33,909 nt of DNA. It comes from Heyndrickxia coagulans DSM 1 = ATCC 7050. GTDB taxonomy: Bacteria > Bacillota > Bacilli > Bacillales > Bacillaceae_C. Below are positions 1 to 8,577 of this stretch, piece after piece. Positions within the stretch are counted from its first letter, which is position 1; every line of letters begins with the position of its first letter. Made by a program: the position numbers and the translations under genes. Below the pieces are notes generated by a model that made no database searches, was not told the DNA's origin, and saw only the letters and a list, made by a program, of their open reading frames with translations. The stretch spans positions 1-33,909 of the forward strand of contig NZ_ALAS01000112.1 of assembly GCF_000290615.1 (NCBI RefSeq), read 5' to 3'.

Positions 1-109
1 TGTTCATTCAAGGTGTACATTTAGATGATAGAGTGTCTTCCCATTTTTTTCCACTCATTTGCCCCTTCGAGTAAAATTTTACACATACCTGCATCTTTTT
101 AACTGTATC

Positions 110-1774
110 TTATTGGACCGATGTATTGATTTCTTTCAAAGTTACTTTATTCACGGTCGGGATCCCTTTCGGCGGGTTTAAAATCATATCTTTTTTAAAA
201 TTAACGGTCAGTCTGGACTTTGCAGGATCCGCAGGCTGGGGATTTTGAAATTCCAATTCATAGATTATCTTGAACCAATCAGCATAAATTGGCTTATTAA
301 TCGTACTGCCCCTTGATGCACTTAAACTAATGGTGTTTCCATAAATACCGCCGTTAATTTTCAAGTTTGATCCGATTCCGTATATAAATAAGTTACTATT
401 TGAATAGAGATAAGCATCAATCACTTTTGGGTTGTCCTTATACAAATTATTGTTGGCCAGCTGAATATTTCCATCACAGAGTAAAATAAGCGTGCCGTTA
501 CTGTTCGAGAAATTCTCGACGTCTGCGTTTCCACGTACATAAATGCTGCCGTTCGTATTGACATCCCCCTTGCTCGTAAGGGAACCGTTGACATACATCA
601 CCCCGTTTAAATTTAATGCTGAAACGTCGCTTAAAGTAGCATCTCCGGCAATATAAATATACTTATCCGCCCCTGTCGACAGCACTCCGTTTAAATCGGC
701 ATCACCACCTACGTAAATTTTGCCTTTTACTGTTAAATTCCCTTTGACAGTCAAAACATCTTTTACATAAAGATCCCCATTTACAGTCAGGCTTTTGTTT
801 TCCCCAACGATTAAATCATCGCCAACGTACAAGTTTCCTTTTATCGGTTGACTGCCAACCTGGCTGGCTGTTACATCATAACCAAAAGCGTTCCCATTCT
901 TGTCTATATTGTAAGAATCGTAGGAATTTATTTTTACATTTTCCGGCCATTTCAGCGCCTTGGCCGTAATCATATCGCCTATATTTATTTTATCAACAGT
1001 TAACTGGCGATTTTTCACAACCGGGGCAACAGAAAAGTACTTTTTGAAGCTTTCAGGTCCAAATGTATTCCATGAATAAAAGTTGTATACCGGCGTTGAT
1101 ATCCCTTTTCCGACCGGCTGCTGACCGGCCTCATAATATCTTCCCTTCACTGTTAACGTCCCATTGATAGCCGGATAGTAAGTTTGAATATATTTCGTAT
1201 ACCCATCTATATAGTTCCCGTAATTTGAAACATACAAATTTCCACCGATGTTCACATCTCCGATAATATAAGGGGATCCGTACAAATACATATTCGACGG
1301 TGTCACGGCTGTATATTGAAAAACATCCGAGACAGTGGAAAGCGTCATTACCTTCGTTAACGTTTTTCCGGACTTTCCGACCGGAACGGAAATGGTGACT
1401 TTGCCCAAAACAATGCCGTCTGGCGCTGTCCCGTCTTTCAATGTTTTATATTCGATGCTGCATTTTCCGTTTTTCTGTTGCTGTATGTTGGTTATTGCTG
1501 CCTGAAGCATGCTGATCAGCTGGCTTGGCATGACAGTCCCGGTTGCAATAACACTGTTGATGCTGTCAACTTGTTTCTCAATTAAAGCAGTCGCTTCATC
1601 AGCCACCATTTCCGCGTTTAATTTATCCTGGGTGCCCGTTTCAGATACTTTTACTGTTTTAAAAGTGCTGACGGATGCGGATACGAGCGAAACGGTGATG
1701 ATCGCCGCGACTGCGAAAATGAGAAGCACTGTCACAAGCGTATACCCCTTCTCTTCTTTTAAAACATGCATCAT
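110..1774 (-). CDS. PilX-like large prepilin-type protein with beta-repeat body
   Basis: 554 residues. The N-terminus looks like a prepilin: short charged leader ending KEEKG, then YTLVTVLLIFAVAAII, a hydrophobic helix. A prepilin peptidase would cut after the Gly. The usual Glu at mature position 5 is Thr here, as in some initiating or minor pilins. Residues about 160-490 are repetitive, with many short units of the type 'GNLYVGGD / LTVNGDLYVKD', resembling the polymer-forming bactofilin/PilX beta-solenoid style, so the body is probably an extracellular right-handed beta-fold. The start ATG overlaps the stop of the upstream pilin gene (ATGA) and is preceded by GAGGGGG, so translation is coupled. 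It is the last of three prepilin-like genes. It probably sits at or in the membrane as part of a type IV pilus or pseudopilus-like machine; the exact role is unknown. No enzymatic motif is visible. Confidence 0.8.
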   Translation of the reverse strand: MMHVLKEEKGYTLVTVLLIFAVAAIITVSLVSASVSTFKTVKVSETGTQDKLNAEMVADEATALIEKQVDSINSVIATGTVMPSQLISMLQAAITNIQQQKNGKCSIEYKTLKDGTAPDGIVLGKVTISVPVGKSGKTLTKVMTLSTVSDVFQYTAVTPSNMYLYGSPYIIGDVNIGGNLYVSNYGNYIDGYTKYIQTYYPAINGTLTVKGRYYEAGQQPVGKGISTPVYNFYSWNTFGPESFKKYFSVAPVVKNRQLTVDKINIGDMITAKALKWPENVKINSYDSYNIDKNGNAFGYDVTASQVGSQPIKGNLYVGDDLIVGENKSLTVNGDLYVKDVLTVKGNLTVKGKIYVGGDADLNGVLSTGADKYIYIAGDATLSDVSALNLNGVMYVNGSLTSKGDVNTNGSIYVRGNADVENFSNSNGTLILLCDGNIQLANNNLYKDNPKVIDAYLYSNSNLFIYGIGSNLKINGGIYGNTISLSASRGSTINKPIYADWFKIIYELEFQNPQPADPAKSRLTVNFKKDMILNPPKGIPTVNKVTLKEINTSVQ

Positions 1775-2280
1775 TGATCCCCCTCTTCGCCCAGTTTATA
1801 AGAGGCATAGATCTTTTTCTCGAAATGATTTTGCGTGTCTTTCATTACAAAATGGCATATCAGGCTGCCGTTCTCGACCGTAAAAGTTGTCCCGTCAAGT
1901 GAAATTTCATCGCTGTTTACAATGGTGCCTCCTACCGACAAATTCCCGTCTGATACAGCGATTGTCTTGTCTGTTGAACTTTTCTGGTAGGTACCGTCAC
2001 CCGCAACATCTATATTGATAGCCACTGCTTTGAAACGGGTAAAAGTCCCGTCATCACTTTCGTCATCAGGTTCAACGTCGTCTATATTTTCCATTGTTCT
2101 CTCCATATATTGCAAAATTGCCGTTTGTTCTTTGACAAAGTATTTACGGGCCATGTCGCTTTTGGATTGGGTGATCACCGAATTTAAAACGGCATAAATA
2201 ACCCCGATAATGATAAATGAAATGGTAACAGCCGCCAGTAATTCTACTAAAGTGAGCCCTTTTTCATTCCGGCATTTCAT
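1771..2280 (-). CDS. PilW-like prepilin N-methylation domain protein
   Basis: 169 residues. The leader MKCRNEKG is followed by LTLVELLAAVTISFIIIGVIYAV, a classic class III/type IV prepilin N-terminus with Glu at mature position 5. The rest is a small soluble domain with no recognised motif; its length and N-terminus fit PilW/PulJ-type minor pilins. It overlaps the preceding pilin gene by 4 bases (ATGA) and the following one by 4 bases, so the three are almost certainly one operon. No strong Shine-Dalgarno lies directly before the ATG, which fits translational coupling. Likely a minor component of a pilus or DNA-uptake-like pseudopilus, processed by a prepilin peptidase not encoded in this window. 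The subfamily call rests on position and N-terminus only. Confidence 0.8.
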   Translation of the reverse strand: MKCRNEKGLTLVELLAAVTISFIIIGVIYAVLNSVITQSKSDMARKYFVKEQTAILQYMERTMENIDDVEPDDESDDGTFTRFKAVAINIDVAGDGTYQKSSTDKTIAVSDGNLSVGGTIVNSDEISLDGTTFTVENGSLICHFVMKDTQNHFEKKIYASYKLGEEGDQ

Positions 2281-2696
2281 TTTTTCACATACCCTTTCAC
2301 TTCAACCGGCTTTGGATTATTTCCAGTGTCGACTTTCACTTTGACCAGCAGGAGGCGATCAGAAAGAGAAGAATCCGCCGGAAGGGAAACGGACACATAT
2401 GCCTTATAACCGGAAATTTCCGCATCGCTGTCCAGCCCTAAAACCGATTGAATATCAGCCTGTTGTGTGGTGTTCGCCATCTGCTGCACTTCATTAAAGT
2501 TTTTTTTCTGGTAAGCTCTTAATATCCCGGTTGCAATTTGCAATGCAGACAGCGAGTCATCCGCTTTTTTTGTCACGCCCGCATTATTGGCCAAGATGGC
2601 TCCCACTGTAAGCATCACAATCGCTAAAATCGTAATCGAAGCCAGCACTTCGACAAGTGTAAATCCCCGGCTGTTTTTAAAAAGGGGTTTTTTCAT
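2277..2696 (-). CDS. PilV-like prepilin N-methylation domain protein
   Basis: 139 residues from the ATG at 2696, chosen because GGAGG lies 6-7 bases before it; an in-frame ATG at 2714 lies upstream of this ribosome site and would add six residues. The leader MKKPLFKNSRG precedes FTLVEVLASITILAIVMLTVGAIL, a canonical prepilin cleavage and N-methylation site with Glu at mature position 5. The remainder resembles a short PilV/PulI-type minor pilin globular domain. First gene of the three-gene prepilin operon, about 100 bases downstream of the folC terminator; an AT-rich stretch there (TAAAAT near 2745) could hold its promoter, but no good -35 is visible. The position corresponds to comC in B. 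subtilis, so this may be the start of a pilus-type cluster continuing beyond the left edge. Confidence 0.82.
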   Translation of the reverse strand: MKKPLFKNSRGFTLVEVLASITILAIVMLTVGAILANNAGVTKKADDSLSALQIATGILRAYQKKNFNEVQQMANTTQQADIQSVLGLDSDAEISGYKAYVSVSLPADSSLSDRLLLVKVKVDTGNNPKPVEVKGYVKK

Positions 2697-2795
2697 AGCA
2701 ACCTCCGTAAGCATTTTGTCATGAGCCTTCTTACCTATAAAACTTATTTTATCAAAAAGCGCCGGGAAAGTAATTCAACAAAAGAACAAATAAAC

Positions 2796-2827
2796 AAAAA
2801 GGGCAGAACTTTTTCAGCTCTGCCCTT
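2796..2827 (-). terminator. Rho-independent terminator of folC
   Basis: Ten-base arms GGGCAGAGCT and AGTTCTGCCC (one G-U pair) close on a five-base loop and are followed by TTTTTGTTTA on the minus strand. The folC stop codon lies inside the hairpin loop region. It separates folC from the prepilin operon. Confidence 0.85.
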
Positions 2828-4136
2828 TTCTCTCTGATTGGCCCAAAATGTATTTCCGGACTTTTGAAATAAAGTATAAGGACCCTGTAATCACTAAAAC
2901 ATCTTCTGAGCCTTTCATTTCTTTTATTTTGGTGCGTACGGTTTCTTTCCAATCCTTAGAAAATGATTTATTTTGATGACGGCTTATCTTATACAACACC
3001 TCTGCCGGAATGGCTCTTGGAAAATCAAAAGTTGTGAAAATGATTTCGTCTGTTTTTTGGTCGAGTTTTGGAATCATGTGATCCAAGTCTTTGTCGCCAA
3101 GTGCGGAAAAAATCATGCGGATTTTTTTTCCGCGCAGATGGGTGTCCATCGTTTCGATCAGGCTATCAATGCCTTCCGGGTTGTGGGCGCCGTCAATGAT
3201 AACGGGCGGGTCATCCAGCAGTTTTTCAAAACGGCCGATCCATTTGCTTTCGAGAAGGCCTTTTTCCAGCGCATGCTGCGGGATGCGGAAATGGTGGAAA
3301 TGCTGTAACAGTTCCGCCCCCATAACAGCAAGGGCGGCATTGTAAATCTGATGGCGCCCCATCATCGTGATCGACAAACGGTCATAGGCGCCGTACGGGG
3401 AAGCAAAACGGAACTGTTCACCGGTTAGATCCCCGCCGATCTCCGCGAAAGAAAATTCCTGCCCGGCACGGAAAAGCGGCGCCTTTTCTTTTGCCGCTTT
3501 TTCTTCAATTACCGCCAGCGCATCAGGCAGCATGGCTGTTGTTGCAACCGGCACCCCGTGTTTGATAATGCCCGCTTTTTCAGAGGCGATTTCTGCAATC
3601 GTATGGCCAAGCACATTCATATGGTCATGGCCGATATTGGTAATCAGGCTGGCAAGCGGTGTGATGACGTTTGTGGAATCAAGCCTGCCGCCAAGGCCGA
3701 CTTCATAGATAACAATATCCACCTGCCGGATCCCGGCAAAATACAAAAGTGACATCGCTGTAATGACTTCAAACTCTGTCGGTGCGCCGAATGCTGTGTG
3801 CTCCAGTTCTTCTGCAAGCGGGCGGATCTCGTTTGTAAGGCGGACGAGGTCTGCATCCGTCACCGGCGTTCCGTTTACGCTGATCCTTTCGTTAAACTGC
3901 TCAATATATGGGGAAGTAAAGGTGCCAACCAGTAATCCTGCCTGCTCTAAAATATTGCGCAAAAAGGTGACGGTCGACCCTTTTCCGTTCGTCCCGGCCA
4001 CGTGGACCGTCCGGATTTTTTGTTCCGGGTGGTGCAATTTTTCCATCAGCCACTGCATCCGTTCAAGCCCCGGTTTCATCCCGAATTTCGAGCGGGACCG
4101 GATCCAGCCGACCGCTTCTTCATAGGTTTCAAACAT
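2814..4136 (-). CDS. folC: Bifunctional folylpolyglutamate / dihydrofolate synthase
   Basis: 440 residues, the usual length for Bacillus FolC. The enzyme adds glutamate to dihydropteroate and to tetrahydrofolates in an ATP-dependent ligase reaction in the cytoplasm. The N-terminal P-loop HVAGTNGKGST is at about residues 45-55. The Mur-ligase central segment includes YEVGLGGRLDSTN, and the C-terminal ligase domain has DGAHNPEG. The start ATG has GGGAGG eight bases upstream. The gene follows valS by 62 bases with a hairpin between them, and its stop codon sits in a terminator hairpin. valS-folC is the standard Bacillus arrangement, so folC is probably expressed partly from the valS T-box promoter. 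No anomaly seen. Confidence 0.97.
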   Translation of the reverse strand: MFETYEEAVGWIRSRSKFGMKPGLERMQWLMEKLHHPEQKIRTVHVAGTNGKGSTVTFLRNILEQAGLLVGTFTSPYIEQFNERISVNGTPVTDADLVRLTNEIRPLAEELEHTAFGAPTEFEVITAMSLLYFAGIRQVDIVIYEVGLGGRLDSTNVITPLASLITNIGHDHMNVLGHTIAEIASEKAGIIKHGVPVATTAMLPDALAVIEEKAAKEKAPLFRAGQEFSFAEIGGDLTGEQFRFASPYGAYDRLSITMMGRHQIYNAALAVMGAELLQHFHHFRIPQHALEKGLLESKWIGRFEKLLDDPPVIIDGAHNPEGIDSLIETMDTHLRGKKIRMIFSALGDKDLDHMIPKLDQKTDEIIFTTFDFPRAIPAEVLYKISRHQNKSFSKDWKETVRTKIKEMKGSEDVLVITGSLYFISKVRKYILGQSERKGQS

Positions 4137-4158
4137 TTGCCTTTCCTCCCGTATGAAA

Positions 4159-4189
4159 GGAAGACGAATCCGTAAAGAATTCGCCTTCC
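4159..4189 (-). other. Hairpin between valS and folC
   Basis: Arms GGAAGGCGAAT and ATTCGTCTTCC pair over 11 bases with one wobble, then TTTCATACGGGAGG follows on the minus strand. The U-tract is only three bases, so this is more likely an RNA processing or stability hairpin than a terminator. It ends a few bases before the folC ribosome site. Confidence 0.5.
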
Positions 4190-4198
4190 GCCCTTGTG

Positions 4199-6844
4199 TT
4201 ACTGGTTTTCAAGTTCTCTGATGCGCGTTTCGACGGCGCTTCGTTTTTCGAGATAGTCTTTTTCTTTTGCCCGTTCTTCGGCAACGACTTTTTCCGGCGC
4301 TTTTTTCAGGAACCCTTCATTGGACAGTTTTTTCTGGACGCGTTCAACTTCTTTATTCCATTTTTCCAACTCTTTCCTGAGCCGGGCCAGTTCTTCTTCA
4401 AAATTGATCAGCCCTTCAAGCGGCAGGAACAGTTCCACACCAGAAACGACCGCAGTCATGGCTTTGTCCGGCGCCTCAAGGTCAAGCCCCATTTTCAATT
4501 CATCCGGGTTGCAGAAACGGGTAATGTACGCTTCGTTTCGTTTTAAAGCCGCTAAGACCGTCTCGTCTTTCGCTTTCAAATGCAGTTTGATTTTTTTGCT
4601 TAACGGCGTGTTCACTTCGGCGCGGATATTGCGGACAGAACGGATGATGTCGACAAGCAGTTTCATTTCTTCGCTGGCCGCGGCATCCGTAAGGCTTTCG
4701 TCCGCTTCCGGCCACGCGGCTGTTGTGATCGATTCCCCCTGATGCGGCAGGTTTTGCCAAATTTCCTCGGTAATAAACGGCATGAACGGGTGCAAAAGCC
4801 GCATCGTATTGTCGAGCACATACGCGAGGACCGAGCGCGCCGTTTTCTTCGCTGCTTCATCTTCGCTGTAAAGCGGCAGTTTTGCCATTTCAATGTACCA
4901 GTCGCAGAAATCGTCCCAGATAAAATTGTAAAGCATGCGCCCGGCTTCGCCGAATTCGTATTTGTCCGCCAGTTTTGTAACGGTTTCGATCGTTTCGTTC
5001 AAACGCGTTAAAATCCATTTGTCAGCGACTGATTTTTCACCGGAAAGGTCAATTTCTTCGTATTTCAGCCCGTTCATGTTCATAAGCGCAAAACGGGAGG
5101 CGTTCCAAATTTTATTGGCGAAATTCCAGACCGCTTCGACTTTTTCGTAACTGAAACGCAAATCCTGGCCGGGCGCGCTGCCGGTGGTAAGGAAATAGCG
5201 GAGCGAGTCCGCGCCGTATTTGTCGATTACTTCCATCGGGTCGACGCCGTTGCCGAGCGATTTGCTCATTTTCCGCCCCTGCTCGTCGCGGACAAGGCCA
5301 TGGATCAGGACATCTTTGAACGGGCGTTTGCCGGTAAACTCAAGCCCCTGGAAAATCATCCGCGATACCCAGAAGAAAATGATATCATAGCCAGTCACAA
5401 GCGTATCGGTCGGATAATAACGCTTGTAGTCTTCCGCTTCTTCATCAGGCCAGCCCATTGTCGAAAACGGCCAGAGCGCCGAGCTGAACCACGTATCGAG
5501 CACGTCCGGATCCTGTTCCCAGTTTTCGATGTCACGGGGCGGCTCGGTGTCAACATATACTTCGCCGGTTTCTTTATGGTACCAGGCCGGAATCCGGTGG
5601 CCCCACCAGAGCTGGCGCGAAATGCACCAATCGCGGATATTTTCCATCCAGTGCAAGTAGGTTTTTTCAAAGCGTTCCGGCACAAAATGGACTTTTCCTT
5701 CCGACGCCTGCAGTTTTACCGCGGCATCAGCGAGCGGCTGCATTTTCACAAACCATTGCGTGGACAAATACGGTTCGACAACCGCGCCGCTCCGTTCGGA
5801 ATGGCCGACCGAATGGAGATGGTCTTCCACTTTGACAAGAACGCCGAGTGCTTTCAAGTCCTTCACGATCTGTTTGCGGCATTCAAACCGGTCCATGCCT
5901 TTGTATTTTCCGGCATTTTCATTCATTGTGCCGTCCTCGTTCATCACAAGGATGCGTTCGAGATTGTGGCGGTTCCCGACTTCGAAGTCGTTCGGGTCAT
6001 GGGCCGGTGTAATTTTTACGGCACCGGAACCAAATGCCATATCAACATACTCGTCTGCGATAATCGGAATTTCGCGGCCGACGATTGGCAATACAATCGT
6101 TTTCCCGATTAAATGTTTGTAGCGTTCATCATCCGGGTGGACAGCGACCGCCGTATCACCCAGCATCGTTTCCGGGCGCGTTGTCGCGATTTCAATCGTG
6201 CCGGAACCGTCGCTTAACGGGTATGCCAGATGGTAAAATGCGCCCTGCACCTCTTTGTAGACTACTTCAATATCGGAAAGCGCCGTTTTCGTTTCCGGGT
6301 CCCAGTTGATGATGTACTCGCCGCGGTAAATCAAGCCTTTTTTATAAAGCGAAACAAATACTTCTTTTACAGCTTTTGACAGCCCTTCATCGAGCGTAAA
6401 ACGTTCGCGCGAATAATCGAGCCCGAGGCCGAGTTTCGCCCATTGTTTGCGGATAAAGTGAGCGTATTCCGCTTTCCACTTCCATGCTTCTTCCGTAAAC
6501 TTCTCGCGGCCGAGGTCATAGCGGGATTTGCCTTCTTCACGCAGTTTGGCTTCCACTTTTGCCTGCGTTGCAATCCCGGCGTGGTCCATCCCCGGCAGCC
6601 AGAGCACATCATAGCCCTGCATCCGTTTCATCCGGGTTAAAATATCCTGCAAAGCCGTATCCCAGGCATGGCCGAGATGGAGCTTGCCGGTTACGTTCGG
6701 CGGTGGAATCACAATCGTGTACGGCTTCTTTTCTGGATCGCCTTTTGCTTCGAAAAATTTGCCGTTCACCCACCATTCATAGCGCCCTTTTTCAACAGCC
6801 TGCGGATCATATTTGGTCGGCATGCTGATGTCCTGCTGTTCCAT
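4199..6844 (-). CDS. valS: Valyl-tRNA synthetase
   Basis: 881 residues from the ATG at 6844, matching the roughly 880 residues of Bacillus ValS. Upstream in-frame codons run into the T-box leader and are not translated; AAAGGAA lies upstream of the chosen ATG. A class I synthetase that charges tRNA-Val and edits Thr-tRNA. HIGH signature HLGH at residues 56-59 in [18 protein letters not shown] at residues 525-529; the CP1 editing insertion occupies the middle ([11 protein letters not shown]). The C-terminal 70 residues form the charged coiled coil typical of ValS. Transcription is controlled by the T-box leader immediately upstream, which reads uncharged tRNA-Val. First gene of a valS-folC unit. 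Confidence 0.98.
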   Translation of the reverse strand: MEQQDISMPTKYDPQAVEKGRYEWWVNGKFFEAKGDPEKKPYTIVIPPPNVTGKLHLGHAWDTALQDILTRMKRMQGYDVLWLPGMDHAGIATQAKVEAKLREEGKSRYDLGREKFTEEAWKWKAEYAHFIRKQWAKLGLGLDYSRERFTLDEGLSKAVKEVFVSLYKKGLIYRGEYIINWDPETKTALSDIEVVYKEVQGAFYHLAYPLSDGSGTIEIATTRPETMLGDTAVAVHPDDERYKHLIGKTIVLPIVGREIPIIADEYVDMAFGSGAVKITPAHDPNDFEVGNRHNLERILVMNEDGTMNENAGKYKGMDRFECRKQIVKDLKALGVLVKVEDHLHSVGHSERSGAVVEPYLSTQWFVKMQPLADAAVKLQASEGKVHFVPERFEKTYLHWMENIRDWCISRQLWWGHRIPAWYHKETGEVYVDTEPPRDIENWEQDPDVLDTWFSSALWPFSTMGWPDEEAEDYKRYYPTDTLVTGYDIIFFWVSRMIFQGLEFTGKRPFKDVLIHGLVRDEQGRKMSKSLGNGVDPMEVIDKYGADSLRYFLTTGSAPGQDLRFSYEKVEAVWNFANKIWNASRFALMNMNGLKYEEIDLSGEKSVADKWILTRLNETIETVTKLADKYEFGEAGRMLYNFIWDDFCDWYIEMAKLPLYSEDEAAKKTARSVLAYVLDNTMRLLHPFMPFITEEIWQNLPHQGESITTAAWPEADESLTDAAASEEMKLLVDIIRSVRNIRAEVNTPLSKKIKLHLKAKDETVLAALKRNEAYITRFCNPDELKMGLDLEAPDKAMTAVVSGVELFLPLEGLINFEEELARLRKELEKWNKEVERVQKKLSNEGFLKKAPEKVVAEERAKEKDYLEKRSAVETRIRELENQ

Positions 6845-6880
6845 TTGTATCATTCCTTTCTGCGTTTTTTGCGGATAAAC

Positions 6881-6917
6881 ACAAAAACTCCCTTCGCCAT
6901 AAAAGGACGAAAGGAGT
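6881..6917 (-). terminator. T-box terminator hairpin before valS
   Basis: ACTCCTTTCGTCC pairs with GGCGAAGGGAGT across a short loop and is followed by TTTTTGTGT on the minus strand. Part of its 5' side competes with the antiterminator that contains GGTGGTACCGCG. Confidence 0.88.
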
Positions 6918-7125
6918 CTGTTCGCGGTACCACCTTTTTTCACGGGCAAACGGATGCCCGGCACTCTCGGGTCATTAACGGCACTTCGCCGGCTTTTGCT
7001 ATTTTCGGGTTCACAAAAGCTACTCCCGGGCGACCTTCCAGCCTGTTTCGCATAGGAAATCTTTCAGCAGCTGATTCCCCTCTCTGCATGGAAACAAAAT
7101 CTGTACTCTTCCCGTTCATTGTATT
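6881..7125 (-). promoter_or_regulatory. T-box leader, valine specific
   Basis: On the minus strand the conserved antiterminator sequence GGTGGTACCGCG is at 6923-6934, followed by a strong terminator at 6887-6917. Upstream, the stem I features are visible: GGGAAGAGTA near 7110, AGAGAGG with GCTGAAAG near 7060-7085, and CTGGAAGGTCGCCC, in which GTC (7032-7034) fits the specifier codon for valine. Uncharged tRNA-Val should bind the specifier and the TGG bulge and prevent termination before valS. The specifier call is from alignment by eye to the T-box pattern. Confidence 0.93.
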
Positions 7126-7151
7126 TTGATTTTTGAAATTGGCTATAGTTT

Positions 7152-7180
7152 ATGGTATCGGTTTTTTTGAAAATCGTCAA
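7152..7180 (-). promoter_or_regulatory. Sigma-A promoter of valS T-box transcript
   Basis: TTGACG (7175-7180) and TACCAT (7152-7157) are separated by exactly 17 bases on the minus strand. The transcript would start about 20 bases upstream of the first T-box element. Confidence 0.65.
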
Positions 7181-7219
7181 TAGCATTGCCCATTTTTAGA
7201 AAAAATATGCAACGGATTC

Positions 7220-7246
7220 ACTTATCCGCCCGCTTTTCATACATTA
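7220..7246 (+). promoter_or_regulatory. Sigma-K / sigma-E-like sporulation promoter
   Basis: CATACATTA at 7238-7246 matches the sigma-K -10 pattern CATAnnnTA fully, with AC at 7220-7221 spaced 16 bases upstream, as in sigma-K promoters. The same -10 also fits the sigma-E pattern CATACAnT, but no sigma-E -35 is evident. Transcription would start only about 10-15 bases before the small gene that follows. Confidence 0.5.
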
Positions 7247-7264
7247 TCTATGAGGGATGGGTGG

Positions 7265-7462
7265 ATGATGATGAAGAAAAAAATTGACAAACAGGCCGTC
7301 CGTACTTGGGGGCGGAATGCAAAAAAAGTGTGCAAGCAGCTGATTCTTCCGTTCTCCGTCTTTCAGGCCATCCGCACGATTATTTTTCCGACCACGTTTG
7401 ACGTCCTGCTGCTTGCCATATTTATTCTCATTTATCTCGGGTTCCAGTATGAATGGTTTTAA
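7265..7462 (+). CDS. Small membrane protein, probable sporulation gene
   Basis: About 65 residues from the ATG at 7265; ATGs at 7268 and 7271 are equally possible, and GAGGG/GGGTGG lies just upstream. I do not recognise a named family. The N-terminal half is strongly basic (KKKIDKQAVRTWGRNAKK). The C-terminal third is one hydrophobic segment, FDVLLLAIFILIYLGF, ending EWF, so it is probably a single-pass membrane protein with the basic part in the cytoplasm. It is transcribed away from valS and toward ysxE, behind a promoter matching the late mother-cell sigma factor pattern. The neighbours ysxE and spoVID are spore coat genes, which supports a sporulation role by association only. It is short but has a ribosome site, clean composition and no overlapping gene. 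Confidence 0.6.
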   Translation: MMMKKKIDKQAVRTWGRNAKKVCKQLILPFSVFQAIRTIIFPTTFDVLLLAIFILIYLGFQYEWF

Positions 7463-7495
7463 TGGCCGTCCCTGCTTTTCATGACGCGGGGGCGG
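7463..7495. terminator. Convergent hairpin between small gene and ysxE
   Basis: GGCCGTCCCTGC pairs with GCGGGGGCGGTCC with one bulge and G-U pairs, around the ysxE stop codon. It lies between converging genes but has no U-tract on either side, so intrinsic termination is uncertain. Confidence 0.35.
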
Positions 7496-8495
7496 TCCCT
7501 TGTGACAACTGCATAACGACATACTCGGTATTTTTCATCCGCCAGTACTTTTCCTGCAGTTTCGCGACTGCTCTCGCTTCATGGCGTTTCCCTTCATTTG
7601 CAAAGTATTCCTCCACGGTTTGGATGATCGATGCGGGATAAGCGAGATAGCTGAAAAATAAGCTTCTTTCATCTTCCTTAAGCGGAAAATAGCTGAAGTA
7701 GGTCTTCACCCAGTCCACGCAGTCGTCAAACCGGCTCGGATAGGAGTCGAGCGCCCGCGACAAGAAGGGAAGCAGGTCATAAAAAGGCGCAGCGGTTTTT
7801 GCCAGTTCGAAATTGGTGAAGTATCCGAGCCCGCGTTCATCGTACAGGAAATGCTCCGTTGAAATTTTTCCGTGGATGGTCACCGTTCTCGCTTTCTCCA
7901 TCTCTTTCGATTGTTCATACCAGTTTTCCAGCTGCTGGATCGAGAATTTGAGCGCCTGGTTCGTTTCATTGTAAAAGGTGCAGTACAACAGGGCAAACGG
8001 GGACATATAGACCTGCTCTTCACACCGTTCAAGGAACTCTTCTAAAAAATCCTGCTGCCCGTACCAGCGGGAAAGGGTTTCTTCATAGTATTCCCGCCGT
8101 TTTTCTATTGAGACCTCCGTATCTTTGACGGACAAGCTGTGCAGGCGCGCGAGTTCCCTGAACATTTTTTGATGTTTCTCGCCGCGTGCTTCTTTTTCTT
8201 CGTTTGGCAGCCAGGGCATTAAATAGTACAATGCCCCGTTATACAGCACCCCGTAACGGCCGTCCAACGTGGGATAGACCGGGACAATACGGTTATACCC
8301 CCGCTGGTACAGGGACTGGACATGCCGGATAAATCCCATCCCGTTTTGCGGTGCAATTTTTTTTAAAGCAAAAATACCCTGGCCGGTATAAATTTTATAC
8401 ACTTTTCCGTACCGCCCGACATATTCAGTGTTCAGGCCGTAATGCTTCACAATCCGATTGATGTCCTGCTGCGAAAGGTCAGCCACCCGTTTCAC
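7479..8495 (-). CDS. ysxE: Spore coat kinase-like protein YsxE (CotS family)
   Basis: 338 residues from a GTG at 8495. A second GTG at 8486 (335 residues) has AAGGTGA at better spacing and may be the true start. The fold is that of the CotS/YsxE aminoglycoside-phosphotransferase-like family: N-terminal lobe with YKIYTGQGIFALKKI, then YYLMPWL, and HGKISTEHFLYDE in the position of the HGD catalytic loop. Here the Asp is replaced by Lys (HGK), so phosphotransfer activity is doubtful. In B. subtilis, YsxE lies next to spoVID and its product is a coat protein dependent on the SpoVID scaffold; the same order is kept here. The spoVID-ysxE gap is unusually long at about 360 bases and filled with hairpin repeats. 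Confidence 0.9.
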   Translation of the reverse strand: MKRVADLSQQDINRIVKHYGLNTEYVGRYGKVYKIYTGQGIFALKKIAPQNGMGFIRHVQSLYQRGYNRIVPVYPTLDGRYGVLYNGALYYLMPWLPNEEKEARGEKHQKMFRELARLHSLSVKDTEVSIEKRREYYEETLSRWYGQQDFLEEFLERCEEQVYMSPFALLYCTFYNETNQALKFSIQQLENWYEQSKEMEKARTVTIHGKISTEHFLYDERGLGYFTNFELAKTAAPFYDLLPFLSRALDSYPSRFDDCVDWVKTYFSYFPLKEDERSLFFSYLAYPASIIQTVEEYFANEGKRHEARAVAKLQEKYWRMKNTEYVVMQLSQGTAPAS

Positions 8496-8577
8496 CTTCT
8501 TAGAGCGTTACTCCTCAAAAATAGGCGCTTGCTCATTTTCATTCCCCGCTGGCGCCGCATTCGCCGCAGCTTGGACG

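Noticed and set aside
4199-6964. valS starting at 6964
   Set aside because: The extra residues are encoded by the T-box antiterminator and terminator; the normal Bacillus N-terminus starts at 6844.
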